64,000 bases of DNA from Actinomycetaceae bacterium (GTDB lineage: Bacteria > Actinomycetota > Actinomycetes > Actinomycetales > Actinomycetaceae): the NCBI GenBank assembly GCA_030527545.1, contig JAUNAP010000002.1, positions 62,001 through 126,000 on the forward strand, in the 5' to 3' direction. The notes below the pieces were generated by a model. It worked only from the letters and a program-made list of their open reading frames with translations, was not told where the DNA came from and made no database searches. The stretch's first letter is position 1. Every line of letters begins with the position of its first letter. The translations under genes and the position numbers were made by a program. Shown here one piece after another: positions 1-10,358 of this stretch.

Positions 1-310
1 GGCAGATGAGGGCGAGGGCCGTTTGGGCGAGGCCGCAGCCGATCGAGGCGAGACCGAAGAGGGCAAGGCCGATGAGGAAAACGCGCCGCCGCCCGTAGGC
101 GTCGCCGGCGCGACCGGCGGCGACGAGGACGAGTCCGAACACGAGGGAGTAGCCGGCCATGATCGCCTGAACCCCGGAGGGGCCCATGTCGAGGGTGCGC
201 GAGATCGCGGGGATTGACACGTTGAGGATGGACACGTCGAGAAGGGTGATGAATCCGCCGGCCATGAGGACGGCGAAGGAGACCCAGGGCGATCTCGCGG
301 CAGTTGTCAT
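1..310 (-). CDS. MFS transporter, DHA2 (drug:H+ antiporter) family, N-terminal part only
   Basis: The first 103 codons of a major facilitator are visible; the gene continues beyond the window edge. The start is the ATG complementary to 308-310. The protein opens with a short polar stretch, then a first membrane helix containing the sequence GGFITLLDVSILNVSIP, which is typical of 14-helix DHA2 pumps of the EmrB/QacA type (TM1 motif D1). A second helix is followed by the loop GDAYGRRR, the MFS motif A between TM2 and TM3. Family knowledge suggests proton-driven efflux of drugs or other small hydrophobic compounds. The substrate cannot be told from this fragment. It is transcribed divergently from the glutamate dehydrogenase gene. 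Confidence 0.85.
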   Translation of the reverse strand, partial: MTTAARSPWVSFAVLMAGGFITLLDVSILNVSIPAISRTLDMGPSGVQAIMAGYSLVFGLVLVAAGRAGDAYGRRRVFLIGLALFGLASIGCGLAQTALALIC

Positions 311-409
311 GGGGGTGAGTCTATCGGTCGACCGCAGGTGAATTTCCGGGGCGATTCGGCGTGAACTCGCTTGCAGTGAGCCGACCCACGTGTCGACAAG
401 CCGAGGTGA

Positions 410-1900
<1,491 letters not shown>

Positions 1901-1918
1901 CGATCGCCATCAGCAGCG

Positions 1919-1954
1919 GTGGCCGCCGTCGCCTCGTCTCTCGACGGCGGCCAC
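1919..1954 (+). terminator. Hairpin terminator after gdhA
   Basis: Perfect 13-bp inverted repeat (GTGGCCGCCGTCG and its complement) with a 10-base loop, 18 bases after the gdhA stop. No T-tract follows, which is common in high-GC Actinobacteria. Confidence 0.7.
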
Positions 1955-2004
1955 AAGCGCCCCAATTGCGGGGGAACGGCTTGTTGGTCCGGTAGAATGA
2001 GCCT

Positions 2005-3030
2005 GTGATCCCGTTGAATCCCGACGCTCCTTTGCCGTCACGCGGCGCCGTCACTGATGCCGGCAAGCAGCTGCGTGACCGCGGGCTGGAGGGGATCGAC
2101 GAGGAGGCATTGGAGACCATCAAGCAGTGGCGTCGCGCTCACTCTTATCCGCTCTATGTCGTTTATCAGACCCTACGAAATCGAGCGACAAAGATCGACA
2201 GTGAAGCGGTTGTGTCGTCACGGCTTAAGCGGCTGCCGTCCATCCAAGCGAAACTCAAGCGTGGCGCCGTCCACAAGCTCGGCGAGATGCAGGATTTCGC
2301 GGGCTGCCGCGCCGTAATGGAGAACCTGGACCAGGTCGAGAAGCTCCGCAGAGCCTATGATTCCACGAGGACCACATACCGGCTCAAGCGGGAATACGAC
2401 TATATCGCCCGGCCGAAGGCAGACGGCTATCGCGGGCGTCATCTCGTTGTCCAGTTCAAGCCCGGCAGCGACTATGAGGGAACCATGGTCGAGATTCAGC
2501 TGCGCACTCAACGGATGCACCAATGGTCGACCGCGGTCGAGATCGTCGACACGTTTAAGAATTCTTCACTCAAGGGAGGAGCCCAGGTTGAAGGATGGTC
2601 GCGTTTCTTCCTCCTCACCTCCGCCCTCATCGCCCTCGAGGAAGGAACTCCGGTCCCCGAGGGGGCACCGAAGGAACGTCGCGACGTCATCGACGAGCTG
2701 AAGGGATGCGGTGCCGACACATTCGTCGAGCAGCTGCGCAGCTATGCGCGGGCGGTGAAACCTGCTAGCGGGGATCAGGCCGGCCGCTATTTCGTTGTCA
2801 TGATCGACACGCTGCTGGGCTACACGCTGATTATGGGATACAAGGGCTTTTCCGCGGCGAACGAGGAGTATACGCGCCTGGAACGAAAGCTCAGTCACCG
2901 CCCCGAGGCCAACGTCGTCCTCGTCGACGTCGACACGAATTCTGCAACAGCCCTGCGGCGCGCCTACCCCAATTATTTCGCCGACACATCGGCCTTCACG
3001 ACGTTCCTGACCGCTCAGCTCGGTCTGTGA
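2005..3030 (+). CDS. Stand-alone RelA/SpoT-domain nucleotidyltransferase (alarmone-synthetase fold)
   Basis: A 341-residue protein with a single RelA/SpoT synthetase-type domain at about residues 55-195 and no HD hydrolase, TGS or ACT domain. Visible motifs are DFAGCRAV near residue 95, the conserved GYRGRH block near residues 137-142 and EIQLRT near 163-168. These correspond to the substrate-binding tyrosine/arginine and catalytic glutamate regions of the family. The roughly 150-residue C-terminal extension is alpha-helical looking and not assignable. Members include small alarmone synthetases, toxic ToxSAS enzymes and tRNA-pyrophosphorylating toxins, so the product may be (p)ppGpp, (p)ppApp or a modified tRNA. 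The GTG start follows weak ribosome-site sequence. No antitoxin-like small ORF is evident next to it. Confidence 0.8.
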   Translation: MIPLNPDAPLPSRGAVTDAGKQLRDRGLEGIDEEALETIKQWRRAHSYPLYVVYQTLRNRATKIDSEAVVSSRLKRLPSIQAKLKRGAVHKLGEMQDFAGCRAVMENLDQVEKLRRAYDSTRTTYRLKREYDYIARPKADGYRGRHLVVQFKPGSDYEGTMVEIQLRTQRMHQWSTAVEIVDTFKNSSLKGGAQVEGWSRFFLLTSALIALEEGTPVPEGAPKERRDVIDELKGCGADTFVEQLRSYARAVKPASGDQAGRYFVVMIDTLLGYTLIMGYKGFSAANEEYTRLERKLSHRPEANVVLVDVDTNSATALRRAYPNYFADTSAFTTFLTAQLGL

Positions 3031-3121
3031 CTCGCGGAGCCTCTGAACGCGTCGGGCTCCATCCGTAGTTAGAACGGGCATCAACGCGGCCGCTCACGCG
3101 CTAGGGCGATAGGGTGGGGGC

Positions 3122-3313
3122 ATGGCTGCGCGTTTCGGAATGTATCGTCCCCGCCGAGGCCGATGGGCCGGCGGTGTCTGCCTTGCCGTTGCGAATCGTT
3201 TCGGTGTCTCTGCACTTTTTGTGCGCGCCCTCACCGTCGCTTCCTGCCTTCTGCCCGGCCCCCAGTTCTTGGCCTACGTGGCCCTGTGGCTGCTCATCCC
3301 CTCCGAGGACTAG
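3122..3313 (+). CDS. PspC-domain small membrane protein
   Basis: A 63-residue protein that is essentially one PspC domain. A basic N-terminus (FGMYRPRRGRWAGGV) leads into the family pattern of a GVC-LA-FGVS stretch with VRALTV, followed by one strongly hydrophobic helix (PQFLAYVALWLLIP). PspC family proteins sit in the inner membrane and take part in envelope-stress signalling in other bacteria; the role of this miniature version is unknown. The ATG is 91 bases after the RelA/SpoT gene, and the next gene starts 3 bases after its stop, so the two are probably co-transcribed. Confidence 0.8.
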   Translation: MAARFGMYRPRRGRWAGGVCLAVANRFGVSALFVRALTVASCLLPGPQFLAYVALWLLIPSED

Positions 3314-3315
3314 GC

Positions 3316-3678
3316 GTGGCACGCGCGATCTCGCACGCAGACGGCAAGGCAGCCCTCGCGCGATGGAAGGCCGATCCGGTCGAGTGTCCCCGCTCGGTGA
3401 CGGCGACCGCGGTGCGCTACACCCTCGCAGAACTCGCAGCCCTCTACCCAGGCCACTCCGTCGAGGTTCGCGTCCCACCCTTCGGGGCCGTACAGATACT
3501 TGAGGGCACTCACCATCGTCGCGGCACCCCTCCCGCCGTCGTCGAAATGAAAGCACCCACGTGGCTTGATCTCGCGCTGGGTAATCTCGCGTGGAAACAG
3601 GCCCAGCGCACAGGGGTCGTGACAGCCTCCGGGCAGCGTACCGACCTGGGCCACCTCCTGCCGCTTCCCGTGCTGTAA
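3316..3678 (+). CDS. Sterol carrier family (SCP_3-like) protein
   Basis: A 120-residue protein beginning at GTG 3316, directly after the PspC gene. It contains the actinobacterial SCP_3 pattern: a leader with TAVRYTLAELAALYPGHS, the block VEVRVPPFGAVQ, then HRRGTPPAVVEM, a TWLDLALG segment and the closing TASGQRTDL. Members are small cytoplasmic proteins of unknown ligand, related to the sterol-carrier fold and usually single-copy in Actinobacteria. The function is not established. The upstream in-frame extension to 3163 overlaps the PspC gene and is not used. Confidence 0.8.
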   Translation: MARAISHADGKAALARWKADPVECPRSVTATAVRYTLAELAALYPGHSVEVRVPPFGAVQILEGTHHRRGTPPAVVEMKAPTWLDLALGNLAWKQAQRTGVVTASGQRTDLGHLLPLPVL

Positions 3679-3727
3679 GCACGCCCTCCGCTCGTGCCTC
3701 ACTGCATGACAACCGGCATTCGAGAAA

Positions 3728-3746
3728 GTAAGCTAAGCCTAAGCAT
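3728..3746. promoter_or_regulatory. Possible DtxR/IdeR iron box
   Basis: The 19-mer GTAAGCTAAGCCTAAGCAT resembles the DtxR/IdeR consensus TTAGGTTAGCCTAACCTAA. The central TAAGCCTAA matches well and the flanks only partly. It lies 69 bases before the likely start of an ABC transporter pair of the type often iron-regulated. The link is inference from motif similarity. Confidence 0.45.
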
Positions 3747-3814
3747 CAGGTGGTGAGCGTGGCCTCTGCCGGGGGTGTATGGTGTGGCTCGCCGCGAGCG
3801 CGGGAAGGAAGGGC

Positions 3815-5572
3815 ATGGCCACAGAAACCGACTACCGGGCCAAGCGAAAGGCGGGATCGGCTGCGCTTGGCCGTCTCATGAAGCCGGTGCGACGCCGTCT
3901 CCTCATCGCGCGACTGGTCACCCTCGCCTCGTGCTGCATGGCGCTCGCCCCCTACGTGGCACTCACTCGCATCGGACGTCTCCTTCTTGCCGACGGCCCC
4001 ACCGATCAGGCGGCCATCGCCCACGCAGTCAGCCTCCTCCTGTGTGCCGTGGGAACCCAGGTCGGCCTCTACTTCCTCGCCCTACTCATCGCACACCGCG
4101 CCGACATTGTGCTGCGTGACCGGATCCAGCGCGACATGATTGACACGCTCTCCACGGCGCCCCTGGCCTGGTATTCCGCTTCGACATCCGGGCGTATCCG
4201 CAAGGCGATCCAAGACGACGCCGCTGCCATTCACAGTCTCATCGCCCACGCCCCGGTTGACCAGACCGCCGTCATCGTCACGCCTGTCGTCCTTGTCGGC
4301 TACTCCTTCACCATCGACTGGCGGCTCGGACTACTCAGCTTCGTTACCTTCCCCGTTTTCCTTGCCGGACAGGCCTACTGCATGCGCGACATGGGCGAAA
4401 AAACGGCGCAAATGGATGATAAACTCGCCGATTTGTCGTCGGCCACCGTCGAACTCGTCGACGGAATCCATGTCGTCAAGAACTTTGGACGCACGGGGCG
4501 TGCCCACCGGCGTTTCACCGACGCCTGCCGCGCTTTCGCAGACTTCTACTGGGACTGGTGCGGGCCACTCATGCGCGTATCCTCGCTCTCCATGGGGTTT
4601 ATCTCCGTCGCCGTCCTCATGGGAATCATGCTCGGCGGCGGTCTCACCATGGCCCACCTCGGGTGGGTGGGTGTCCCCGAGGTTCTTGTCTGTTCCCTCA
4701 TCGCCCTCGTCGTGCCGCGCGCGATCATGGTCTCGGCGTCGATGGGATGGGCGTACCAGCAGGCCGGAAACGCCGCCCTCCACCTCCTCGAGGTTCTCGA
4801 CATCGAACGCGTCGACTATCCCGACCCTGGTGAAACTCCTGAGGGCAACGATGTCGTGTTCGACGATGTGTCCTACTCCTACCGCGTCGGCGAGGTCGCC
4901 ACCCCGGCGCTCAAGGGCGTGAGCCTGAGGCTCGAGGAGGGAACGGTCACCGCGCTCGTCGGCCCCTCCGGCTCAGGAAAATCGACCCTCGCCACCATGC
5001 TCGCCCGATTCCGCGACCCTGACCGAGGGGCGATCCGTATCGGCGGAGTCGACCTGCGACGTATGGGCGAACGCGAGCTTTATCGTCGGGTCGCCTTCGT
5101 CTTACAAAATCCTTACCTGCAACGAATGAGTATCCGCGACGCGATAGCGCTAGCCCGCCCCGATGCCGATATCGCCACGATCCGCGCCGCCGCGTCCGCC
5201 GCCCGCATCATCGACGACATTGATGCTCTGCCGAACGGCTTCGACACGATCATCGGAGGCGACACCGACTTTTCCGGCGGGCAGAAGCAACGTATCGCCA
5301 TCGCGCGTGCCCTCGTCGCCGACGCCCCCATTCTCGTCCTCGACGAGGCCACCGCCGGCACCGACCCCGATTGCGAGGCCGACATCCAAGCGGCGCTCGC
5401 CGAGCTCGTGCGCGACAGGACCGTCCTCGTCATCGCCCACCACGCCGAGGCAATCCGCGGTGTCGACAAGATCGTCATCATGGAAGACGGTCATATCGTC
5501 GCCGCCGGAGGCCTGCAAGACGTCGCCGACCACCCCTATTGGGTGAGCCTCGCGGGAAGGAACGACCAATGA
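3815..5572 (+). CDS. ABC transporter, fused permease/ATPase (first of a pair, siderophore-type candidate)
   Basis: A 585-residue half-transporter with an N-terminal six-helix exporter-fold membrane domain (about residues 25-315) and a C-terminal ATPase. The ATPase has Walker A GPSGSGKST, Q-loop LQNPYLQ, signature FSGGQKQRIAIARAL, Walker B ILVLDEAT and the H-loop IAHHAE. The frame is open from 3779, but ATG 3815 has a good GGAAGGAAGG ribosome site and is preferred. It overlaps the next gene by ATGA, so the two very likely form a heterodimer. Exporter-fold pairs behind iron boxes in Actinobacteria (IrtAB/YbtPQ type) import iron-siderophores. The iron box upstream makes that plausible here, but export of another compound cannot be excluded. 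Confidence 0.85.
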   Translation: MATETDYRAKRKAGSAALGRLMKPVRRRLLIARLVTLASCCMALAPYVALTRIGRLLLADGPTDQAAIAHAVSLLLCAVGTQVGLYFLALLIAHRADIVLRDRIQRDMIDTLSTAPLAWYSASTSGRIRKAIQDDAAAIHSLIAHAPVDQTAVIVTPVVLVGYSFTIDWRLGLLSFVTFPVFLAGQAYCMRDMGEKTAQMDDKLADLSSATVELVDGIHVVKNFGRTGRAHRRFTDACRAFADFYWDWCGPLMRVSSLSMGFISVAVLMGIMLGGGLTMAHLGWVGVPEVLVCSLIALVVPRAIMVSASMGWAYQQAGNAALHLLEVLDIERVDYPDPGETPEGNDVVFDDVSYSYRVGEVATPALKGVSLRLEEGTVTALVGPSGSGKSTLATMLARFRDPDRGAIRIGGVDLRRMGERELYRRVAFVLQNPYLQRMSIRDAIALARPDADIATIRAAASAARIIDDIDALPNGFDTIIGGDTDFSGGQKQRIAIARALVADAPILVLDEATAGTDPDCEADIQAALAELVRDRTVLVIAHHAEAIRGVDKIVIMEDGHIVAAGGLQDVADHPYWVSLAGRNDQ

Positions 5573-7356
5573 CAGCGCTGAAGAAACACGTGAGCGACCC
5601 CCTACTCATCGACGGTTTCGGTCGCATCGTGCCCGAACGCTATCGACACCACTACGTCCGCTCCCTCGTGATCGCGGGCGTGCTCGGCACCATTGAAGGC
5701 GTGGCCCTTTTCGCCGTCCTGCCCACGATCACCGCGTTTTGGCTCGACACGCCACAGATGGGGCTGACATGGGTGGGATGGATCGTCGTCTATGCCGTCC
5801 TCGCCCTCGCCGGCCTCGTCCTCGCCACCGCCCAGTCCTACGTCGGCTACCACGCAGCCATCGGACTACTCAGGCACACCTCGGTCGGCGTCGGCGACCG
5901 GATCGCCAAACTGCCGCTCGGATGGTTCCGCGCGGGCTTTTCCGGGAAAGCCTCCCGAATGCTCACGGGAGCGATCGTCCAGCTCGGGGAGAGTGCTGCA
6001 AGCATCGTCACTCCCATCGTGCGAGCGGCTATGACAAGCCTCGTCATCATCGTGGCCTCGGCGTGGTGGGCGTGGCAGCTGGCGCTCGCCCTGCTCCTCG
6101 CCCTGCCGTTCCTCGCCGCACTCATGGTGGCTTCGCGGGCCTGCGGGCGAAAGGGGGAGGAGCTCAAAGCACGCGCGCAAGACGATTTGGCGTCACGGAT
6201 CGTCGAATACGCGGCTACCCAGCCGGCGTTGCGCTCATGCGGGCGCACACGCACATACGCGCCTCTCAACGATGCGCGGGCCGAGAGTACACGCGCGCTG
6301 AGCCGGGCGACGTGGCTCGAGAGTCTCGGTATGGCCTGCTCCGGGGTGGGTGTCCAGGTCATCACCGCCGTGCTCGTCGCCCTCGGCGCGTGGCTCGGTG
6401 CCACCGGCCGTCTTACACCCGTCGGCGCCGTAGCCGTGATCAGCGTGGCCCTGCGTTACATGGCCGTTCTCGATGACGCCGCCGCAGCGGCCGTTGGCGT
6501 CGAATCGGCGCGGCGTCCCCTCGCCGACCTCCACGAAGTCATTGACGCCCCCGTCCTCCCCGAGGTTGACGCCGAGGCCGACCTCACGGCTCCGGGTCGG
6601 GTCGAGTTCGAGCATGTGACCTTCGCTTACGGCACCAAGAAGGTTCTTGCCGACGTGACGTGGCAGGCCGAGCCCGGCGAGATGACCGCGATCGTTGGTC
6701 CCTCCGGGGCGGGCAAGACCACGCTCTTTCGCCTGATCGCTCGCTTCTGGGATGTCCAGGAGGGAGCCGTGCGGGTTGGAGGCGTCGACGTGCGCGACCA
6801 GCCAACCCGCCAGCTCATGGGACAACTCGCCATGGTTTTCCAAGACGTCTACCTCTTCGACGCGACCCTTTTCGACAACGTCGCCATCGGCCGCGAGGAC
6901 GCCGAGAAAGACGAAGTGCTCGCCGTCGCCAGGCTCGCCGGCGTCGACGAGATCGCCCGCAGACTGCCCGCGGGCTGGGACAGCCAGGTCGGCGAGGGCG
7001 GCGCCCGCTTGTCGGGAGGCGAGCGCCAACGCGTCTCCGTGGCGAGGGCGCTCCTCAAGGACGCCCCCATCGTCTTGCTTGACGAGGCAACGTCGGCCCT
7101 CGATCCCGACAACGAAGAACACGTGGCTCGTTCCATCGAACAGCTGCGCCACCGCGCCACCGTCCTCGTCATCGCCCACAAGCTCGACACCATTCGTCGG
7201 GCAGACCGAGTCGTCGTCCTCGATGCGACAGGATCCGTCGCGCAAGTCGGGACGCACGAGGAACTGATCGCAACCGGCGGCCTCTACCAAGAACTGTGGG
7301 CGGCGCGCGAGCGCGCACGCGGATGGTCTCTTGTGGCTCAAGAAATTCAGGGATAA
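5569..7356 (+). CDS. ABC transporter, fused permease/ATPase (second of the pair)
   Basis: A 595-residue half-transporter translationally coupled (ATGA) to the preceding gene. It has six membrane helices in the first 330 residues and a complete ATPase with Walker A GPSGAGKTT, signature RLSGGERQRVSVARAL, Walker B IVLLDEAT and H-loop IAHK. The N-terminal membrane domain is unlike that of its partner, as expected for heterodimers such as IrtA/IrtB. The long upstream in-frame extension (from 5371) lies inside the first gene and is not used. The gene ends without a clear terminator, and about 265 bases without a recognised gene follow. Confidence 0.85.
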   Translation: MTALKKHVSDPLLIDGFGRIVPERYRHHYVRSLVIAGVLGTIEGVALFAVLPTITAFWLDTPQMGLTWVGWIVVYAVLALAGLVLATAQSYVGYHAAIGLLRHTSVGVGDRIAKLPLGWFRAGFSGKASRMLTGAIVQLGESAASIVTPIVRAAMTSLVIIVASAWWAWQLALALLLALPFLAALMVASRACGRKGEELKARAQDDLASRIVEYAATQPALRSCGRTRTYAPLNDARAESTRALSRATWLESLGMACSGVGVQVITAVLVALGAWLGATGRLTPVGAVAVISVALRYMAVLDDAAAAAVGVESARRPLADLHEVIDAPVLPEVDAEADLTAPGRVEFEHVTFAYGTKKVLADVTWQAEPGEMTAIVGPSGAGKTTLFRLIARFWDVQEGAVRVGGVDVRDQPTRQLMGQLAMVFQDVYLFDATLFDNVAIGREDAEKDEVLAVARLAGVDEIARRLPAGWDSQVGEGGARLSGGERQRVSVARALLKDAPIVLLDEATSALDPDNEEHVARSIEQLRHRATVLVIAHKLDTIRRADRVVVLDATGSVAQVGTHEELIATGGLYQELWAARERARGWSLVAQEIQG

Positions 7357-7622
7357 CCGAGCGGAACGGCAGCCAGCCAGACCTTCATGAGTGTTGGATG
7401 AATGCTCACGAGGGAAGGGTTTTGAATGCACAAACGCCCACGCGTCGGATTGGTGTCACAGTTGATTCGTATCTGGGAGACGGACGCGGTAGTCTGAGTC
7501 GTCCGCTCGTGGGAGGTGGCTGTGTGGCTGCAGCTCACGTGAGGTTCCGGCAGGTATGCGCAGGGTCGCCGCCAGCCGGTTCCCTGATCAAACGAAGACA
7601 CAACTAGATGGAGACTGACGTT

Positions 7623-9011
7623 ATGAGTTCGCTCGGTTTCTTGACGCCACCGCCGAAGGTGGCGCAGCTGCCCCTCGAGGAGCAGAAGCAGAAGTACCCC
7701 TCGCTTCGCTTCCAGGTGTTCATGGGCATTTTCATCGGCTACGCGGGCTTCTACCTCATCCGCAACAACCTGCCGTTCGTCGCCAAGACCTTCAAGGATC
7801 TCGGCGCGATGGACGAGGTCGCGATCGGATGGGCCGGCACGTGCATCCTCATTGCCTACGGCCTGTCGAAGTTCCTCATGGCCACCCTGTCCGACCGGGC
7901 GAACGCCCGCTACTTCATGCCGCTCGGCCTCGCGCTGTCGGCCCTCATCAACCTGCTGGTCGCCTTCATCCCCGGCATTTTGGAATACGGCCTGCTCCTG
8001 TGCCTCCTCATGTTCCTCAACGGTTGGTTCCAGGGCATGGGCTGGCCTCCCTCGGGGCGCGTGCTCGTCCACTGGTTCTCGACGAACGAGCGCGGCTGGA
8101 AGACCTCGATCTGGAACTGCGCGCACAACGTCGGCGGCGGCGCCGTCGGCTTCCTCACCGCCTACGGTGTCCAGTGGTTCGCCACCTCCGCGGGCGACTG
8201 GCGTCCGGCCTTCTGGTTCCCCGCCATTGCCGCCCTCCTCGTCGCGGCCGTCGCCTTCTGGCTGATCCGTGACCGCCCGGAGGCCCTTGGCCTCATGCCC
8301 ATCGAGGAGTGGCGTGACGACGTCGCAAAGGTCGAGAAGGTCGATGACAAGATCGCGGGCCTGTCGACGATGCAGATCCTCTTCCGCTACGTGCTCAAGT
8401 CCAAGGTCATCGTCATGTTGGCCATCGCGAACATCTTCATCTACACGCTGCGCTACGGCGTCCTCTATTGGATCCCGCTCTACCTGCAAGAAACCCAGCA
8501 CGTCGACACGAAGGGCGGCGCCATGGGCTTCGTCATCTACGAGCTCGCCGGCATCATCGGTACCCTCCTGTGCGGCTGGGTCTCCGACAAGGTCTTCAAG
8601 GGCTACCGCACCGGCGCCGGCCTCGCCTTCCTCGTGGCGGTTGCCGTGTGCATCGTCGCCTTCTGGCAGGTCGGGCAGATGGACCACGCTCCGCTGTGGC
8701 TGTGCTACGTCCTCATCGCGCTCATTGGTGGGCTCATCTACGGCCCGGTCATGCTCGTTGGCCTCCAGGCCATCGACCTGTCCCCGCGCGAGGTCGCGGG
8801 CCAGTCCGCCGGCCTCACGGGTCTCGCCGGCTACCTGCTCGGCGCCACCGGTGCGTCGCTGCTCGTCGGCTGGATTATCAAGCACTTCGGGTGGGACACG
8901 GCCTGGGGCTTCCTCGCCGTCGTCGCCGTTCTCACGTGCCTCGTCATGATGCTCGTCGGCAAGTACGAGAAGGCCATCATGGCTGACCACGCGGCCCGCT
9001 CGGTCAAGTAG
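7623..9011 (+). CDS. glpT: Glycerol-3-phosphate:phosphate antiporter family MFS protein
   Basis: A 462-residue organophosphate:phosphate antiporter with 12 predicted helices. The N-terminus KYPSLRFQVFMGIFIGYAGFY and the following YLIRNN are characteristic of GlpT/UhpT, as are LSDRANARYFMPLGL and GWFQGMGWPPSGR. The two substrate-site arginines of the family are plausibly those in YLIRNN and the later LRYGVLYW block. I use ATG 7623 (GGAG nine bases upstream) over ATG 7608. A terminator and then a glpQ-type gene follow, so uptake of glycerol-3-phosphate released from glycerophosphodiesters is the likely role. Hexose-phosphate transport is the alternative. Confidence 0.88.
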   Translation: MSSLGFLTPPPKVAQLPLEEQKQKYPSLRFQVFMGIFIGYAGFYLIRNNLPFVAKTFKDLGAMDEVAIGWAGTCILIAYGLSKFLMATLSDRANARYFMPLGLALSALINLLVAFIPGILEYGLLLCLLMFLNGWFQGMGWPPSGRVLVHWFSTNERGWKTSIWNCAHNVGGGAVGFLTAYGVQWFATSAGDWRPAFWFPAIAALLVAAVAFWLIRDRPEALGLMPIEEWRDDVAKVEKVDDKIAGLSTMQILFRYVLKSKVIVMLAIANIFIYTLRYGVLYWIPLYLQETQHVDTKGGAMGFVIYELAGIIGTLLCGWVSDKVFKGYRTGAGLAFLVAVAVCIVAFWQVGQMDHAPLWLCYVLIALIGGLIYGPVMLVGLQAIDLSPREVAGQSAGLTGLAGYLLGATGASLLVGWIIKHFGWDTAWGFLAVVAVLTCLVMMLVGKYEKAIMADHAARSVK

Positions 9012-9029
9012 CATCCCGTGATATTTCGC

Positions 9030-9066
9030 GAGGGGCCGGGCCGCAACGACCCGGCCCCTCGTCTTT
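9030..9066 (+). terminator. Intrinsic terminator between glpT and glpQ
   Basis: GAGGGGCCGGG pairs perfectly with CCCGGCCCCTC (11 bp) around a 9-base loop and is followed by a T-rich tract (GTCTTTTCTC). It implies that glpQ either has its own promoter or is expressed by read-through. Confidence 0.85.
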
Positions 9067-9091
9067 TCTCCACGACAACAAAGGAGTCATC

Positions 9092-10213
9092 GTGACATCG
9101 ACACTGTCCACACGTACCCGCCTCGCAGCAGGCGTGGCGACGCTTGCCCTCGCCGCGGGCTGCGCCGGCCTCGCCGGATGCGCCAATAGGCCCGGCCTTG
9201 AGTCGGGCTCGGAGGCCTCAGAAACGACGACGGCGACCCCCAGCGAATCGTCCTCCTCCGCATCCGCTTCTACGAAAGATGCCAACCAGCAAAAGGCCAA
9301 GCTTGACCTGCAGGCCCACCGGGGTGGCCGCGGCGAACACACTGAGGAGTCCCTCGAGAGCTTCAAGAAGGCCCTCGACCTCGGCGTGACGACCCTCGAA
9401 TTCGACATCGTCATGTCGAAGGACGGCGTGCCCGTCGTGTGGCACGACCCGATCGTGCTCGCCTCGAAGTGTGCCGACGCCGAAGGCAACAACTTCGTTG
9501 GGCAGAAGATCCACGACCTCACGTGGGACGAGTTGCAAACGCTCACCTGCGACAAGAAGCTCGACGGCTTCGACGAGCAAAAGCCCGTCAAGGGCAACAA
9601 GATGATCCAGCTCGCCGACGTGTTCGCGTTGACGAAGGAGCGCGGCGCCGACGTCTTCTACAACATTGAGACGAAGGTCGAGGGCGAGCACCGGGACTGG
9701 TCGGCCGAGCCGCAAGAATTCGTCGACGCCATTATGAAAGAGGTCGATGCGGCCGGCGTTGCCGATAAAGTTTTCATCCAGTCCTTCGATTGGCGTACTC
9801 TCCCGCTCGTCAAGGCCAGCCATCCCGACGTCATGACCGTCATGCTGTGGGACGAGACGACGTGGAAGTCCTACTCGATGTGGACCGGCGACGTCGACTA
9901 CGACGAGGTCGGCGGCGACATCTTCAAGGCGGCCGAACAGCTCAAGGCCGACGTCCTCTCGCCCGGCTATACGGTGCCCTACGGTTTGACGCCGAAGGAC
10001 AAGAACTTCTTGCTCGTGGCGGACAAGAAGTTCGTCGATAAGGCCCACGAGGCCGGCCTGCTCGTCATCCCGTGGACGATCAACGACGAGGACACCATGC
10101 GGGAGCAGATTAAGACCGGTGTCGACGGCATCATCACCGATTACCCGACTAAGCTGCGCAAGGTCATGGAGGACATGGGTATTCCCGCGCCCAAGCCATT
10201 CCCCGGAAAGTAA
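9092..10213 (+). CDS. glpQ: Glycerophosphodiester phosphodiesterase, secreted lipoprotein
   Basis: A 373-residue exported enzyme hydrolysing glycerophosphodiesters to glycerol-3-phosphate and an alcohol. The GTG start is preceded by AAGGAG. The N-terminus is a lipoprotein signal peptide with lipobox LAGC near residue 30, followed by a Ser/Thr/Glu-rich tether. The GDPD domain starts at about residue 72 with LDLQAHRGGRGEHTEES (catalytic His near 76), then TLEFDIVMSKDGVPVVWHDP (metal ligands Glu/Asp and second His), and ends with LLVIPWTINDED and GVDGIITDYP. Its product fits the GlpT-like transporter encoded just upstream. Confidence 0.93.
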   Translation: MTSTLSTRTRLAAGVATLALAAGCAGLAGCANRPGLESGSEASETTTATPSESSSSASASTKDANQQKAKLDLQAHRGGRGEHTEESLESFKKALDLGVTTLEFDIVMSKDGVPVVWHDPIVLASKCADAEGNNFVGQKIHDLTWDELQTLTCDKKLDGFDEQKPVKGNKMIQLADVFALTKERGADVFYNIETKVEGEHRDWSAEPQEFVDAIMKEVDAAGVADKVFIQSFDWRTLPLVKASHPDVMTVMLWDETTWKSYSMWTGDVDYDEVGGDIFKAAEQLKADVLSPGYTVPYGLTPKDKNFLLVADKKFVDKAHEAGLLVIPWTINDEDTMREQIKTGVDGIITDYPTKLRKVMEDMGIPAPKPFPGK

Positions 10214-10228
10214 CTCCTCGCGCACTAG

Positions 10229-10266
10229 CTGTGCCCTCCCCGCACGCGGGGAGGGCACAGTTATTT
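10229..10266 (+). terminator. Intrinsic terminator after glpQ
   Basis: CTGTGCCCTCCCCGC pairs with GCGGGGAGGGCACAG around a short ACGC-type loop, followed by TTATTT. Confidence 0.88.
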
Positions 10267-10358
10267 CGGAGTGCGGCCAAACCTCGCGGCCCCTCGCGCG
10301 TCGTGGGAGACTGGGCGTGCACACTCCGGTCACGTCGAGTTTTCAACTAGGAGTACTC

